Assembly: GCF_014638095.1 (NCBI RefSeq)
Contig: NZ_BMFH01000002.1
Span: 372,001 to 436,000 of the forward strand
Reading direction: 5' to 3'
DNA length: 64,000 nucleotides
Origin: Muriicola marianensis
GTDB taxonomy: Bacteria; Bacteroidota; Bacteroidia; Flavobacteriales; Flavobacteriaceae
Within the stretch, counting starts at the first letter, position 1. Each line of letters opens with the position of its first letter. Both the position numbers and the translations under genes were made by a program. The notes under the pieces are model-generated. The model had not been told where the DNA came from, searched no databases, and saw nothing but the letters and a program-made list of their open reading frames with translations. Below, in pieces: positions 8,417 to 17,254 of the stretch.

Positions 8417-9817
8417 TTATTTCGAAGCCTTCTGTACGCTTTCTATAATGTTTCTCGCCCAGACTGAATCGTAAAATGAGGGGAATTCTTCCTTGAAGAT
8501 ATCGACCATCTCTATATCCTTTTTGAGCGCTTTCCTGAACCTGTACTGGGCTTTTACAGGATCGTTGGCCATCAGGTAGAGTCCGGCCATTTTATAGAGG
8601 ATCACAGCCTCCTCCGGGTAGAATTCAAGACCCTGGAGCAGGATCTGTATTGCAGCTTCAACCTCCTGGTTTTGGGTCACCACCTCGGCCCAGTTGAGCC
8701 AGGTGTCCAGTTCGTAGTTTCCGAGGTCCACGGCTTGTTTGAAGGCAAAATCTGCTTCGTCATAATGTTCAAGTGCCGCGTGGATACGTGCACATTTCTT
8801 CCAGTACTTCGCATTTTCCCCATCGATATTGATGGCCTTATTGATGTAGTAGAGGGCCCTGTCGTATTTGTGTTTCTTGAAATAGAAATTGGTGATGGCC
8901 AGCCAGCCCTTGTCCAGCAGGGGGTCTTCATGTACGGTCTGATAAAAATAGAATTTTGCCAGGTCGTCATTGGCGAGCTTTTCATGACATTTCCCAATCC
9001 TTAGGTAGGCGTGGGAGGTAGGATCATCTATGGAGATCGTGGTCTCGTAATTTTCTATGGCCTCGTTGTACCTGCCGAGTTTTTCGAGGACCTTGCCCTT
9101 CTCGAAGTAGGCGCCCAGAAAGGTGTCGTCAGAGATGATGGCAAAATCGAAAGCAGCGAGTGCTTCCTCGTATAGCTTAAGAGTAAAGTATTGTTTTCCT
9201 AGCTGATGCCAGGCGACCTGGCAATAGGGATTGCGTTCCAGGTATTCGTTGAGGTATGCGATAGCTCCCTCATAGTCCTCCAGGAATTCAAAGCAATAGA
9301 TCACATTATAGAGGGAGGAATAATCGTGCTCATCAAAGGAGACACATTTCATGAAATTCACCTTGGCCTGTTCATAATCGTCCATGAAGAGGTACTCCAT
9401 GCCCAACAGGGCGTAGATGTCAAAACTCTCCTCCGTAAGCGAAAGCGCCTTTTTTAGCAGGGCGACTGCCGCTTCGTGATTGTCCTTTTTAGAGTAGATA
9501 TTGGCCCGCTGAATATAGATTTCCTCGTTGGTCCCATCCAGGAGTTGTAGCCTGTCCAGGATCTTCTCGGCGAGTTCGAGGTTGTTTTCAAAGACCATTA
9601 CCTCTACATCCAGCAACTTTAGCTCCATAGACTCAGGGTGCTGCTGCAGGCCGATCTTTATGGCCTTTTTTGCCAGAGAGATCTTACCGTTGTTCAGGTA
9701 ATGATGGATGATGTCTTCGAAGTCTTCGGCATCGAAGAAATAGACATCATCTGTCTTGAGCATGGATTCAAATTTGGTAACGGGCTGGTTCGGTTTCTCG
9801 TTAGGATCTAACGCCAT
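8417..9817 (-). CDS. Tetratricopeptide repeat protein
   Basis: The protein has 466 residues and is built almost entirely of TPR units (recurring pattern ALAAFDFAI / A-EKGKVLEKLGRYNEAIENYE) from about residue 30 to 440. It has no signal peptide, lipobox or membrane helix, so a cytosolic scaffold role is likely. Partners cannot be inferred. It lies upstream of the two DUF368 genes on the same strand. The start is an ATG, and the N-terminal 20 residues are polar. Confidence 0.85.
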   Translation of the reverse strand: MALDPNEKPNQPVTKFESMLKTDDVYFFDAEDFEDIIHHYLNNGKISLAKKAIKIGLQQHPESMELKLLDVEVMVFENNLELAEKILDRLQLLDGTNEEIYIQRANIYSKKDNHEAAVALLKKALSLTEESFDIYALLGMEYLFMDDYEQAKVNFMKCVSFDEHDYSSLYNVIYCFEFLEDYEGAIAYLNEYLERNPYCQVAWHQLGKQYFTLKLYEEALAAFDFAIISDDTFLGAYFEKGKVLEKLGRYNEAIENYETTISIDDPTSHAYLRIGKCHEKLANDDLAKFYFYQTVHEDPLLDKGWLAITNFYFKKHKYDRALYYINKAINIDGENAKYWKKCARIHAALEHYDEADFAFKQAVDLGNYELDTWLNWAEVVTQNQEVEAAIQILLQGLEFYPEEAVILYKMAGLYLMANDPVKAQYRFRKALKKDIEMVDIFKEEFPSFYDSVWARNIIESVQKASK

Positions 9818-9914
9818 AGGAACGTGCTTGGTTATACTATGGACTTAAAAATAGTTTTTATAACCACTTTTATGTCTCTGCGGGGCCTATATTATTAACA
9901 AATTAGTTAACAAC

Positions 9915-11096
9915 TCATTCAGTCATACCTTCCAAAACCTCAAGGATTATCGAACATCCCTTTTCGATCTCCGCCTCGGAAATCGTCAGGGGAGGGGTAA
10001 TCCTGACAGCGTTCTTTTCGAAAAGCAGCCAAAAAAGGACCAGTCCTTTTCGGGCGCACGAAAGTACTAATTCATTTGCGATTTCACTACTCTTCATCAT
10101 CAGGCACAACATAAGTCCTCTCCCCCTGATCTCTTTAATCAAAGGGTGTTTCAGGCGCTTTCGGAAATACGCCTCTTTCTCGAGAGTTGCCTGTATAAGT
10201 CGGGATGAGGTAAGCTCCCGAAGTGTTGCCAGGGCAGCGGCAGCGATAACGGGATTGCCTCCGAAAGTAGTGATGTGGCCGAGCATGGGTTTCTCCCTCA
10301 GGGTGGCCATCATTTCCCTGGAAGCGGTAAAGGCCCCTATGGGAAGTCCCGATGCCATACCTTTGCCCATGACCAGAATATCAGGTTCGATCCCAAAGTG
10401 TTCAAAGGCAAACAAAGCGCCCGTCCTACCAAATCCGGGCTGAATCTCATCCAGGATAAGGAGTGCACCTACCTCATCACACCTGTCCCTGACAGCTTTT
10501 AAGTAGCCGTTTTTCGGTTGTATAAAACCTGCGCCTCCCTGTATGGTCTCCAGGATCACAGCAGCTGTGCCGGAGGTGATCCGGTCCAGATCTTCCTTTT
10601 TATTGAACTCAATATGCCTGATATCTGGTAACAAGGGTCTGAAAGGGGCTTTACGCTCTTCGTAGTCCATGAGGCTAAGGCTGCCCATTGTATTGCCGTG
10701 GTAGGCATTCCTGGCTGCGATGATCTCACTCCTTCCCGTCACGCGTCTGGCTAACTTCAGGGCCCCTTCTATGGCCTCCGTACCCGAATTCACGAGATAT
10801 GTGGTCTCCAAAGGGGGAGGTAGCAGTGAAGCCAGTTCCCTGCTGTATTCCACAGCCGGGGCCTGTACGTATTCTCCATACACCATCACGTGCATATAGG
10901 TCCGCGCCTGCTCTTCCACGGCGCTGACCACAGCAGGATGGCAATGACCCAGGCTACAGGCTGATACGCCCGCCACAAAATCGAGATGGGCATTTCCGTC
11001 TGTATCGTAGATATAGCTGCCCTCTGCCCGGGAGATCTCAAGAGCGAGCGGGTGGGGAGTGGTCTGGGCCTGGTATTGAAAGAAATCCTTTTTCAT
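9915..11096 (-). CDS. Aspartate aminotransferase family protein (PLP fold type I, class III)
   Basis: The 393 residues match the class III aminotransferases (acetylornithine/ornithine/4-aminobutyrate type). Seen are the substrate/phosphate part (NSGTEAIEGALKLAR), the cofactor Asp region ILDEIQPGFGRTG, and the Schiff-base Lys in MGKGMASGLP. The exact amine donor cannot be told. No arginine or GABA genes are nearby, so a specific name would be a guess. It starts 7 bases after the stop of the OstA-like gene and is probably transcribed with it. Confidence 0.88.
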   Translation of the reverse strand: MKKDFFQYQAQTTPHPLALEISRAEGSYIYDTDGNAHLDFVAGVSACSLGHCHPAVVSAVEEQARTYMHVMVYGEYVQAPAVEYSRELASLLPPPLETTYLVNSGTEAIEGALKLARRVTGRSEIIAARNAYHGNTMGSLSLMDYEERKAPFRPLLPDIRHIEFNKKEDLDRITSGTAAVILETIQGGAGFIQPKNGYLKAVRDRCDEVGALLILDEIQPGFGRTGALFAFEHFGIEPDILVMGKGMASGLPIGAFTASREMMATLREKPMLGHITTFGGNPVIAAAALATLRELTSSRLIQATLEKEAYFRKRLKHPLIKEIRGRGLMLCLMMKSSEIANELVLSCARKGLVLFWLLFEKNAVRITPPLTISEAEIEKGCSIILEVLEGMTE

Positions 11097-11102
11097 GACT
11101 GA

Positions 11103-13097
11103 TCAGTTCCCGACTACCCTTAAGATCCAAATCTCGTCCGTATATCTTCCATAATAGTTGGAATCCCTGGCCCTGACAGCTTCTGAAAGCGAATCATAGC
11201 GTTCCAGGTAGACATAGGTAAACTGTTTGCCTTCCCTGAAGAATGTCCTGGGTTCGATACCCCTGTCTGAAAGCATCCTCGAAAACCTGGAGAAGTTCTC
11301 CTCTTCTTCAAAAACGTTGACGATAAGGTAGTACCCGGGCATGATCCCGGGTTCTGCCCTGATCTCTGTGACACGTTCCGGTTTTACCTCCTTTTCCGAA
11401 GGGATTTTCTTTTCGGGAATTGAAACGATCGTTGTGTCAGAGGAATTGACGTAATCCCTTGCCTTTTTCTCCAGCTCGGAGATCTGAGGATCGGCATCTG
11501 TGTCTATGGGATTGTCAAGGCCCCGGATCTTTGGTAACACCAGATTGTTGTCGTCCTCATCAAAGATGTCTTCCTTGCTCCGGATACGTTCATCGCCCCT
11601 CCAAATAAATCCCTTTAATTTTCTGCTGTTCTCGGGCAGGTCGGCCTCCGGGAAGATATCCCCGTCGGGGTTGGTAAAAAAGGTGATGTCCTCAATGTCA
11701 CTGTTCTCAAAGGTGAGACGGATGGAACTACAGATCGTCTTGTTGATCCCGATGAGCTCCTGGTCGTCATTGTACATATAATAGATCACCTCTGTGTTCT
11801 TGACCAGGTCGGCAATTTTGAGTTCGTTCTCTATGAATTTCCCGAAGAGGTCCTTGCCCTTGGCCTGGTTGAAGCCCACTTTGCCAATGGTATCCTGTGA
11901 GATCACGAAGGCGTTGTTCAGCACTTTTAGGGAATCGAGTTTTTCCGTCTCCATGTCCGAGATCAGCAGGATGCTGTCTCCCGTCATCTGGTTCTCGAGG
12001 TTCCACAGCACAGGCTTTCGGATCAACCGTGTGATACCTGTTTTCTCCTCAAAGTGAAGGGAATCGCATTTCCCGCTCAGGTCGGTCTTGTAGAACTTGG
12101 TATTCCTGAACGCCCGTAGGATTCGCTCTTCGGGTTTTCCGGTGATCATCAGGGTATCACCGTGAATGTAGAGTGAATCCTGTTCTACCAGGCTCACGGA
12201 GACGGCACGTTTTGTTGCAAAGACCGAATCTTTTGCCTTGTAGACCTCTGCGTAATGCGCCCTTATCACCCCGTTGTTGATCGTATCGGTGACCTTGATA
12301 TTGTTGGTGGCCGAGGCAAATTCCCGGGCTTTGTTGAAATACACACTGTCTCCCTCGATGATACGGTTGTTGTAGTTGATCTTCGTGTTCTTGATCCCGT
12401 ACCCGGTCTCCACCTTCGTATCGTAAAACCCCCTCTCGAAATAGAGTTTATAGGTCTCTCCTGTGATGGTCGAAGGCCCGTACATATAAGCATTTTTGGA
12501 TAGGGTATAATAATCAAGTTGACTCGATTCTACGGTGTATTCCGGGTTTCTGATCTTCACGTTTTGCAGGAACTGGTATTTTTTTGGCTCCATAAAATAT
12601 CGACCAATCCTGCTGGTCAGTGTATTAGCGGAGTCGACGATGGTCCCCTGACTCCGGTAATAGGCTTCCTGGTTTTCCCTGTCGAAGAACAGAGTATCTG
12701 TCCTCAGGGTCATGTCGGCATTCTTCAGCATTACTTTTTCCCAGGCCTTGGCCAGTTTCTCGTTGCCGTCGTAATCGATCTTGCCGCTGGTCATCAATAT
12801 AGAATCACCTTGTACAAGCCTGATATTTCCGATGGCTCTCAGTTTGTTCTCCTTCTGATAAAAGATGGCGATATCACACCAGAGATCGGCCCCCTGGTGC
12901 TCGAACTGCACCTGCCGGTCGTCCTTGCTGAAGATGGATGCCCCGGGATATCTGGCTTCGTCCTTGGTGAAGTTGGCCCCGTAGACAATGTTGATCTGTC
13001 GTTGCTGGGGTTCCGGATCCTGGGCAAGGGTCCAATGTAAGGAGATGCAAAGAAGGATTATGCAGAGGATTCCTTTCAAACGCTTTCTTTTAACCAA
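11103..13097 (-). CDS. OstA/LptA-like outer-membrane lipopolysaccharide transport protein with C-terminal SPOR-like extension
   Basis: The protein has 664 residues. A basic N-terminus and hydrophobic stretch (about 8-25, ending TLAQ) form a signal peptide. Residues about 30-540 are OstA/LptA-type beta-strand repeats, the jellyroll fold that carries LPS in the periplasm. After a charged linker, the last 80 residues (YYLIVNVFEEEENF ... WILRVV) look like the SPOR-type domain seen at the end of some flavobacterial surface proteins. No ATG fits: the in-frame start choices are TTG at 13097 or TTG at 13079, and a stop lies just upstream, so the start is uncertain. purA is upstream and the aminotransferase gene is downstream. 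Confidence 0.8.
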   Translation of the reverse strand: MVKRKRLKGILCIILLCISLHWTLAQDPEPQQRQINIVYGANFTKDEARYPGASIFSKDDRQVQFEHQGADLWCDIAIFYQKENKLRAIGNIRLVQGDSILMTSGKIDYDGNEKLAKAWEKVMLKNADMTLRTDTLFFDRENQEAYYRSQGTIVDSANTLTSRIGRYFMEPKKYQFLQNVKIRNPEYTVESSQLDYYTLSKNAYMYGPSTITGETYKLYFERGFYDTKVETGYGIKNTKINYNNRIIEGDSVYFNKAREFASATNNIKVTDTINNGVIRAHYAEVYKAKDSVFATKRAVSVSLVEQDSLYIHGDTLMITGKPEERILRAFRNTKFYKTDLSGKCDSLHFEEKTGITRLIRKPVLWNLENQMTGDSILLISDMETEKLDSLKVLNNAFVISQDTIGKVGFNQAKGKDLFGKFIENELKIADLVKNTEVIYYMYNDDQELIGINKTICSSIRLTFENSDIEDITFFTNPDGDIFPEADLPENSRKLKGFIWRGDERIRSKEDIFDEDDNNLVLPKIRGLDNPIDTDADPQISELEKKARDYVNSSDTTIVSIPEKKIPSEKEVKPERVTEIRAEPGIMPGYYLIVNVFEEEENFSRFSRMLSDRGIEPRTFFREGKQFTYVYLERYDSLSEAVRARDSNYYGRYTDEIWILRVVGN

Positions 13098-13165
13098 AAA
13101 TAGGATTTTTTGAAGCAGCCGGATTTTCTTTAGTACAGTTTTAATACTTCCCCTTTCCCGGGCGA

Positions 13166-14452
13166 TCAGGATACTGCCAGTTCCCTGTGAATGGTCTGGG
13201 TTCGGTCTGGCCCTACGGAGACGATCTGGATGGGAACTTCCAGGGATTCTTCCAGGAATTCGATATAGGTGATCAGATTCTGAGGAAGCTGTTCTTCAGA
13301 GTTCATCCTGGTCAGGTCCTGTTTCCAGCCTTTGAATTCGGCATACACAGGGGTCACTTCCGAGGCCTCTATGTTGAAGGGCAGGTGGTGGATCTTTTTC
13401 CCCTGGTAGTGGTAGGCCGTACATACTTTGATGGTTTCAAATCCGCTGAGCACGTCAGACTTCATCATCATCAGGTGGGTAACCCCATTGATCTGAACGG
13501 CGTACCTAAGCGCAACCAGGTCTAACCACCCACAGCGCCTCGGCCTTCCGGTAGTGGCACCAAACTCATTGCCGACCCTCCCCATGGTCTTGCCGTCCTC
13601 GTCAAAAAGTTCGGTAGGGAATGGTCCGCTGCCCACACGGGTGGTGTAGGCCTTGAAAATGCCGAAGACCTTGTTGATCCTGTTCGGTGCGATCCCCAGT
13701 CCGGTACACGCCCCAGCTGCCGTAGTGTTGGACGAGGTCACGTAAGGATATGTCCCGAAATCGATATCCAGGAGGGAGCCCTGTGCCCCTTCCGCAAGAA
13801 TTGACTTCCCGGCTTTCTGAGCCTGGAAAAGGTATTCTTCACTGTCGATAAAGGTGAGTTTCTTCAGGACTTCCACGGCCGAAAAGAACTCGGCTTCCAG
13901 TTCCTGCAGATTGTATTGTATGTCTACATCGTAGAAGTGGATCATCGCTTCGTGCTTGTCTGCCAAAGCCCGGTATCTGTCCTTCCAGTTGCTGAGTTCC
14001 AGGTCGCCCACTCTCAGCCCGTTCCTCCCGGTCTTATCCATATAGGTGGGGCCAATGCCCTTCAAAGTGGAACCGATTTTAGCCTTGCCTTTGGCAGTTT
14101 CTGAAGCGGCATCCAGCAACCTGTGAGTCGGGAGAATAAGATGGGCTTTGCGGGAGATGAGCAGGCGCGACTTTATGTCGATCTCGAACTTGTCCAGGGC
14201 GGCCAGTTCCTTCCGGAATATCACGGGGTCTATGACCACGCCGTTTCCCACCACATTGACCGCCTCATCGTGGAAAATGCCCGACGGGATGGTGTGCAGT
14301 ACGTGTTTGTGACCGTCGAACTCGAGGGTGTGACCCGCATTGGGCCCTCCCTGGAATCTGGCTATGATATCGTAATTTTTCGTCAGGACGTCTACGATCT
14401 TCCCTTTTCCTTCGTCTCCCCATTGAAGACCGAGTAGCAAATCTACCGCCAT
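13166..14452 (-). CDS. purA: Adenylosuccinate synthase
   Basis: The 428-residue enzyme joins IMP and aspartate using GTP, the first step from IMP to AMP. The N-terminal GTP/IMP motif QWGDEGKGKIVD is present, along with the catalytic Asp and His (GGPNAGHT). GSTLKGIGPTY, FGATTGRPRRCGWLD and the C-terminal nucleotide motif (VSVGPDRTQTI) follow. The length is normal. It lies 13 bases after the fur-like gene and is likely co-transcribed with it. Confidence 0.97.
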   Translation of the reverse strand: MAVDLLLGLQWGDEGKGKIVDVLTKNYDIIARFQGGPNAGHTLEFDGHKHVLHTIPSGIFHDEAVNVVGNGVVIDPVIFRKELAALDKFEIDIKSRLLISRKAHLILPTHRLLDAASETAKGKAKIGSTLKGIGPTYMDKTGRNGLRVGDLELSNWKDRYRALADKHEAMIHFYDVDIQYNLQELEAEFFSAVEVLKKLTFIDSEEYLFQAQKAGKSILAEGAQGSLLDIDFGTYPYVTSSNTTAAGACTGLGIAPNRINKVFGIFKAYTTRVGSGPFPTELFDEDGKTMGRVGNEFGATTGRPRRCGWLDLVALRYAVQINGVTHLMMMKSDVLSGFETIKVCTAYHYQGKKIHHLPFNIEASEVTPVYAEFKGWKQDLTRMNSEEQLPQNLITYIEFLEESLEVPIQIVSVGPDRTQTIHRELAVS

Positions 14453-14465
14453 TTATTAAGTCTAA

Positions 14466-14915
14466 TTATTTCGCCTCTTCGGGCTGGTTCCTTGTGCCGT
14501 AAAAGTAAAGCGAATGATTGTTAATCTTGATATCGAATACCTCTTCTATGGTTTTTTTGATCGACTGGATACGCGGGTCGCAGAATTCGACCACTTCTCC
14601 CGTATCGGTCAGGATGACGTGGTCATGTTGCCTGTCAAAATAGGATTTTTCATACTGGGCCTGATTCTTCCCGAACTGGTGCTTGCGCACAAGTTTACAT
14701 TCAAGCAGCAGCTCAATAGTGTTGTAGAGGGTGGCCCGGCTAACCCGGTAGTTCTTGTTCTTCATCTTGATATAGAGCGACTCGATATCAAAATGGTTGT
14801 CCGTATCGTAAATCTCCTGAAGAATGGCATATCGCTCCGGGGTCTTCCTGTGATTATTCTCTTCCAGAAAGGCCGTGAATACGTTTTTTACGATTTCCTG
14901 ATCCTTATTTCCCAT
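14466..14915 (-). CDS. Fur-family metal-responsive transcriptional regulator
   Basis: The 149-residue protein has an N-terminal winged helix (about 10-85, with [12 protein letters not shown] recognition helix) and a C-terminal dimer domain with HDHVIL. I chose the ATG at 14915. A longer frame starting at 14978 would run through the relA terminator hairpin and adds an unlikely sequence. The structural-zinc CxxC usually found after HDH is replaced by TDT, and only one Cys (FCDP) remains. Metal sensing may therefore rely on the His/Asp/Glu site alone. Fur, Zur and PerR cannot be told apart here. Confidence 0.87.
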   Translation of the reverse strand: MGNKDQEIVKNVFTAFLEENNHRKTPERYAILQEIYDTDNHFDIESLYIKMKNKNYRVSRATLYNTIELLLECKLVRKHQFGKNQAQYEKSYFDRQHDHVILTDTGEVVEFCDPRIQSIKKTIEEVFDIKINNHSLYFYGTRNQPEEAK

Positions 14916-14960
14916 AGAATTTGGTTCGGCTGCATTCCAGTGCAAAGGTAAAGCTAAAAA

Positions 14961-14988
14961 AATTAAAAAACGGCCCATTTACGGGCCC
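14961..14988 (-). terminator. Rho-independent terminator after relA/spoT
   Basis: On the minus strand, GGGCC and GGCCC arms (14983-14987 and 14972-14976) enclose a 6-base loop and are followed by a T-run (14965-14970). It lies 19 bases beyond the stop of the RelA/SpoT gene and separates it from the Fur-like gene. Confidence 0.7.
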
Positions 14989-15006
14989 AAAACACCCCTT
15001 ATCAGG

Positions 15007-17214
15007 TCAGGTTCTGGTCACTTTATCGATCCCCTTTACAGCTTTCAGATTATCGATCAATTTTTTCAAGATGCCCTTATTTTTGACCACAACGGTGATC
15101 CTGCCGGAAAAGGTTCCTCCATCGGTGTCAAAATTCAGATTCTTCATATTTACGTGCATGTGATCCGAGATGATCTCTGTGATCTCATTGATCAGACCGA
15201 GGTTGTCGAGGCCTGTTAGCTTGATCTCGGCCGTAAACTCTTCCTGAGTAGAATCGATCCACTTCGCACTGATGATCCGGTATGCGTAATTGGATTGCAG
15301 CTGTATGGCATTCGGGCAGTTCTTCTTATGCACCTTTATCCCGTCATTCACACTGATAAACCCAAAAACCTCGTCTCCCGGAATAGGGTTGCAACATTGT
15401 GAGAGCTTGTACTCCAGTTTTTCTTCCTCTTTTCCAAAAACGAGCATGTCGTATTTGGAAGTGATCTCGTCCTTGTCCACATCCTCCGGAACCGGTTTTT
15501 TCCGCATTCGGTTCTTGAAGAAACTGATGAAAGCGTTGTTGTAGGAGGAGGCAAAGTCCTTGATCATCTGGTTGTCGATGGAACCTATCCCCACCCTGTA
15601 GAAAAGGTCTAGACTCGTTTTGAGTTTGAAAAAGACCACCATTTTGTTGATGGAATCCTCATTCAGGGTTACCTTCTGGGATTTCAACTTCCTCCTCAGG
15701 ATCTCCTTGCCTTCTTCGGCTACCGCTTTCTTTTCGTCCCTCAGGGAGGCCTTGATCTTAGACCTTGCCCTGGCCGTTGTTGCATAGTCGAGCCAGTTCT
15801 GGTTGGGTTTTGCGCTGTCTGAAGTAATGACCTCTACCTGGTCCCCGCTTTTCAGGGAAGTACTCAGGGGAACGAGCTTTCCATTGACACGGGCTCCCCT
15901 GGTGCGCATCCCTACTTCAGTGTGGATGTTAAAGGCAAAGTCGATAGGAGTGGCCCCTTTTGGCAGGGAGATCAGCTCTCCCTTGGGCGTAAAGACAAAG
16001 ATCTCCTTCGAATACAGGTTGAGTTTAAATTCTTCCACGAAGTCTACGGCACTCCCGTTTGAATTCTCCAGAGCCTCCTGCAGCCGGTTCAGCCATTCCT
16101 CAATACCCTGTTCCTTCTGGTCGCCGTGTTTGTACTTAAAATGGGCGGCATAGCCTTTCTCAGCGATCTCGTGCATACGCTCACTGCGGATCTGTACCTC
16201 CACCCATTTCCCCTGGGGCCCCATCACCGTGATGTGCAGGGCTTCGTACCCGGTTGATTTAGGGGAGGAGATCCAATCCCTCAATCGGGTTGGATTGGGC
16301 GTAAAATGGTCCGTGACGATGGAATAGATCTTCCAGGCTAGAAATTTCTCATTCTTCCGGTCTGATTTGTAGATGATACGGATCGCAAATTTATCGTAGA
16401 TCTCCTCGTAGGATACGTTCTGGGTGTTCATCTTCCGGCGGATGGAAAAGATGGATTTCATCCGGCCTTTGATGGAGTATTTGAGTTTCTCCTTGTCCAG
16501 GGATGCCTTGATAATATTGGAAAAGTCGTCTATATACTTTTGCTGCTCTTCCTTGGTCTCCTCTATCTTGTTCTGTATGTCCTGGTAAACTTCTGGTTCT
16601 GTGTATTTTAAACTGAGGTCTTCCAGTTCCGTTTTGATGTTGTACAGCCCTATCCTATGGGCCAGAGGGGCATAGATATACAGGGTTTCCGAAGCGAGTT
16701 TCACCTGCTTGTCCTCCGGCATGGATTCCATGGTGAGCATGTTGTGGTACCGGTCGGCTATCTTGATGATGATCACCCTTACATCGTCGTGCAGGGTCAG
16801 CAGCATCTTCCGGAAATTCTCCGCCTGCTGGGAGATGTTTGTGTCTTTTTTGAGGTGGGCGATCTTGGTCAGTCCGTCTACGATCCTGGCCACCGTCTCC
16901 CCGAAGAGTCGTTCGATATCGTCCAGGGTGTATTCTGTATCCTCCACCACATCGTGGAGCAGGGCAGAGGCAATGGACACGGCATCCAGACCGATCTCGG
17001 AGGCCACGATCTTGGCAACCGCTATGGGATGGAAAATATAGGCTTCTCCCGATTTCCGTCGCTGATTCTTATGGGCATCCACGGCCACATCAAATGCAGA
17101 TCGGATCAGTTTTTTGTCCTGGGGCGTAAGGGTCTGGTAACTGATGCGCAGCAATTCCTTGTACTGCTTGGCAATTTCCCGGTTTTCCCTGTCTACTACA
17201 GTTTCACTCCTCAT
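15007..17214 (-). CDS. RelA/SpoT bifunctional (p)ppGpp synthetase/hydrolase
   Basis: The 735-residue protein has four domains: an HD hydrolase (about 45-195, with LLHDVVEDT), a synthetase (about 235-350, with RDWISSPKSTGYEALH), TGS (about 390-455, EIFVFTPKGELISLP) and a C-terminal ACT domain (about 660-735). The intact HD motif and the intact synthetase motif argue for a bifunctional SpoT/Rel-type enzyme, the usual single stringent-response enzyme in this group. It makes and removes the alarmone (p)ppGpp. A terminator follows it. Confidence 0.95.
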   Translation of the reverse strand: MRSETVVDRENREIAKQYKELLRISYQTLTPQDKKLIRSAFDVAVDAHKNQRRKSGEAYIFHPIAVAKIVASEIGLDAVSIASALLHDVVEDTEYTLDDIERLFGETVARIVDGLTKIAHLKKDTNISQQAENFRKMLLTLHDDVRVIIIKIADRYHNMLTMESMPEDKQVKLASETLYIYAPLAHRIGLYNIKTELEDLSLKYTEPEVYQDIQNKIEETKEEQQKYIDDFSNIIKASLDKEKLKYSIKGRMKSIFSIRRKMNTQNVSYEEIYDKFAIRIIYKSDRKNEKFLAWKIYSIVTDHFTPNPTRLRDWISSPKSTGYEALHITVMGPQGKWVEVQIRSERMHEIAEKGYAAHFKYKHGDQKEQGIEEWLNRLQEALENSNGSAVDFVEEFKLNLYSKEIFVFTPKGELISLPKGATPIDFAFNIHTEVGMRTRGARVNGKLVPLSTSLKSGDQVEVITSDSAKPNQNWLDYATTARARSKIKASLRDEKKAVAEEGKEILRRKLKSQKVTLNEDSINKMVVFFKLKTSLDLFYRVGIGSIDNQMIKDFASSYNNAFISFFKNRMRKKPVPEDVDKDEITSKYDMLVFGKEEEKLEYKLSQCCNPIPGDEVFGFISVNDGIKVHKKNCPNAIQLQSNYAYRIISAKWIDSTQEEFTAEIKLTGLDNLGLINEITEIISDHMHVNMKNLNFDTDGGTFSGRITVVVKNKGILKKLIDNLKAVKGIDKVTRT

Positions 17215-17254
17215 ATCTTAAAATTACACAATCTTTTGGAGTAATCAACAAAAA

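Noticed and set aside
14916-14978. N-terminal extension of the Fur-like protein
   Set aside because: It would place coding sequence over the intergenic region next to the relA terminator hairpin and adds residues unlike any Fur N-terminus. The ATG at 14915 fits the family.
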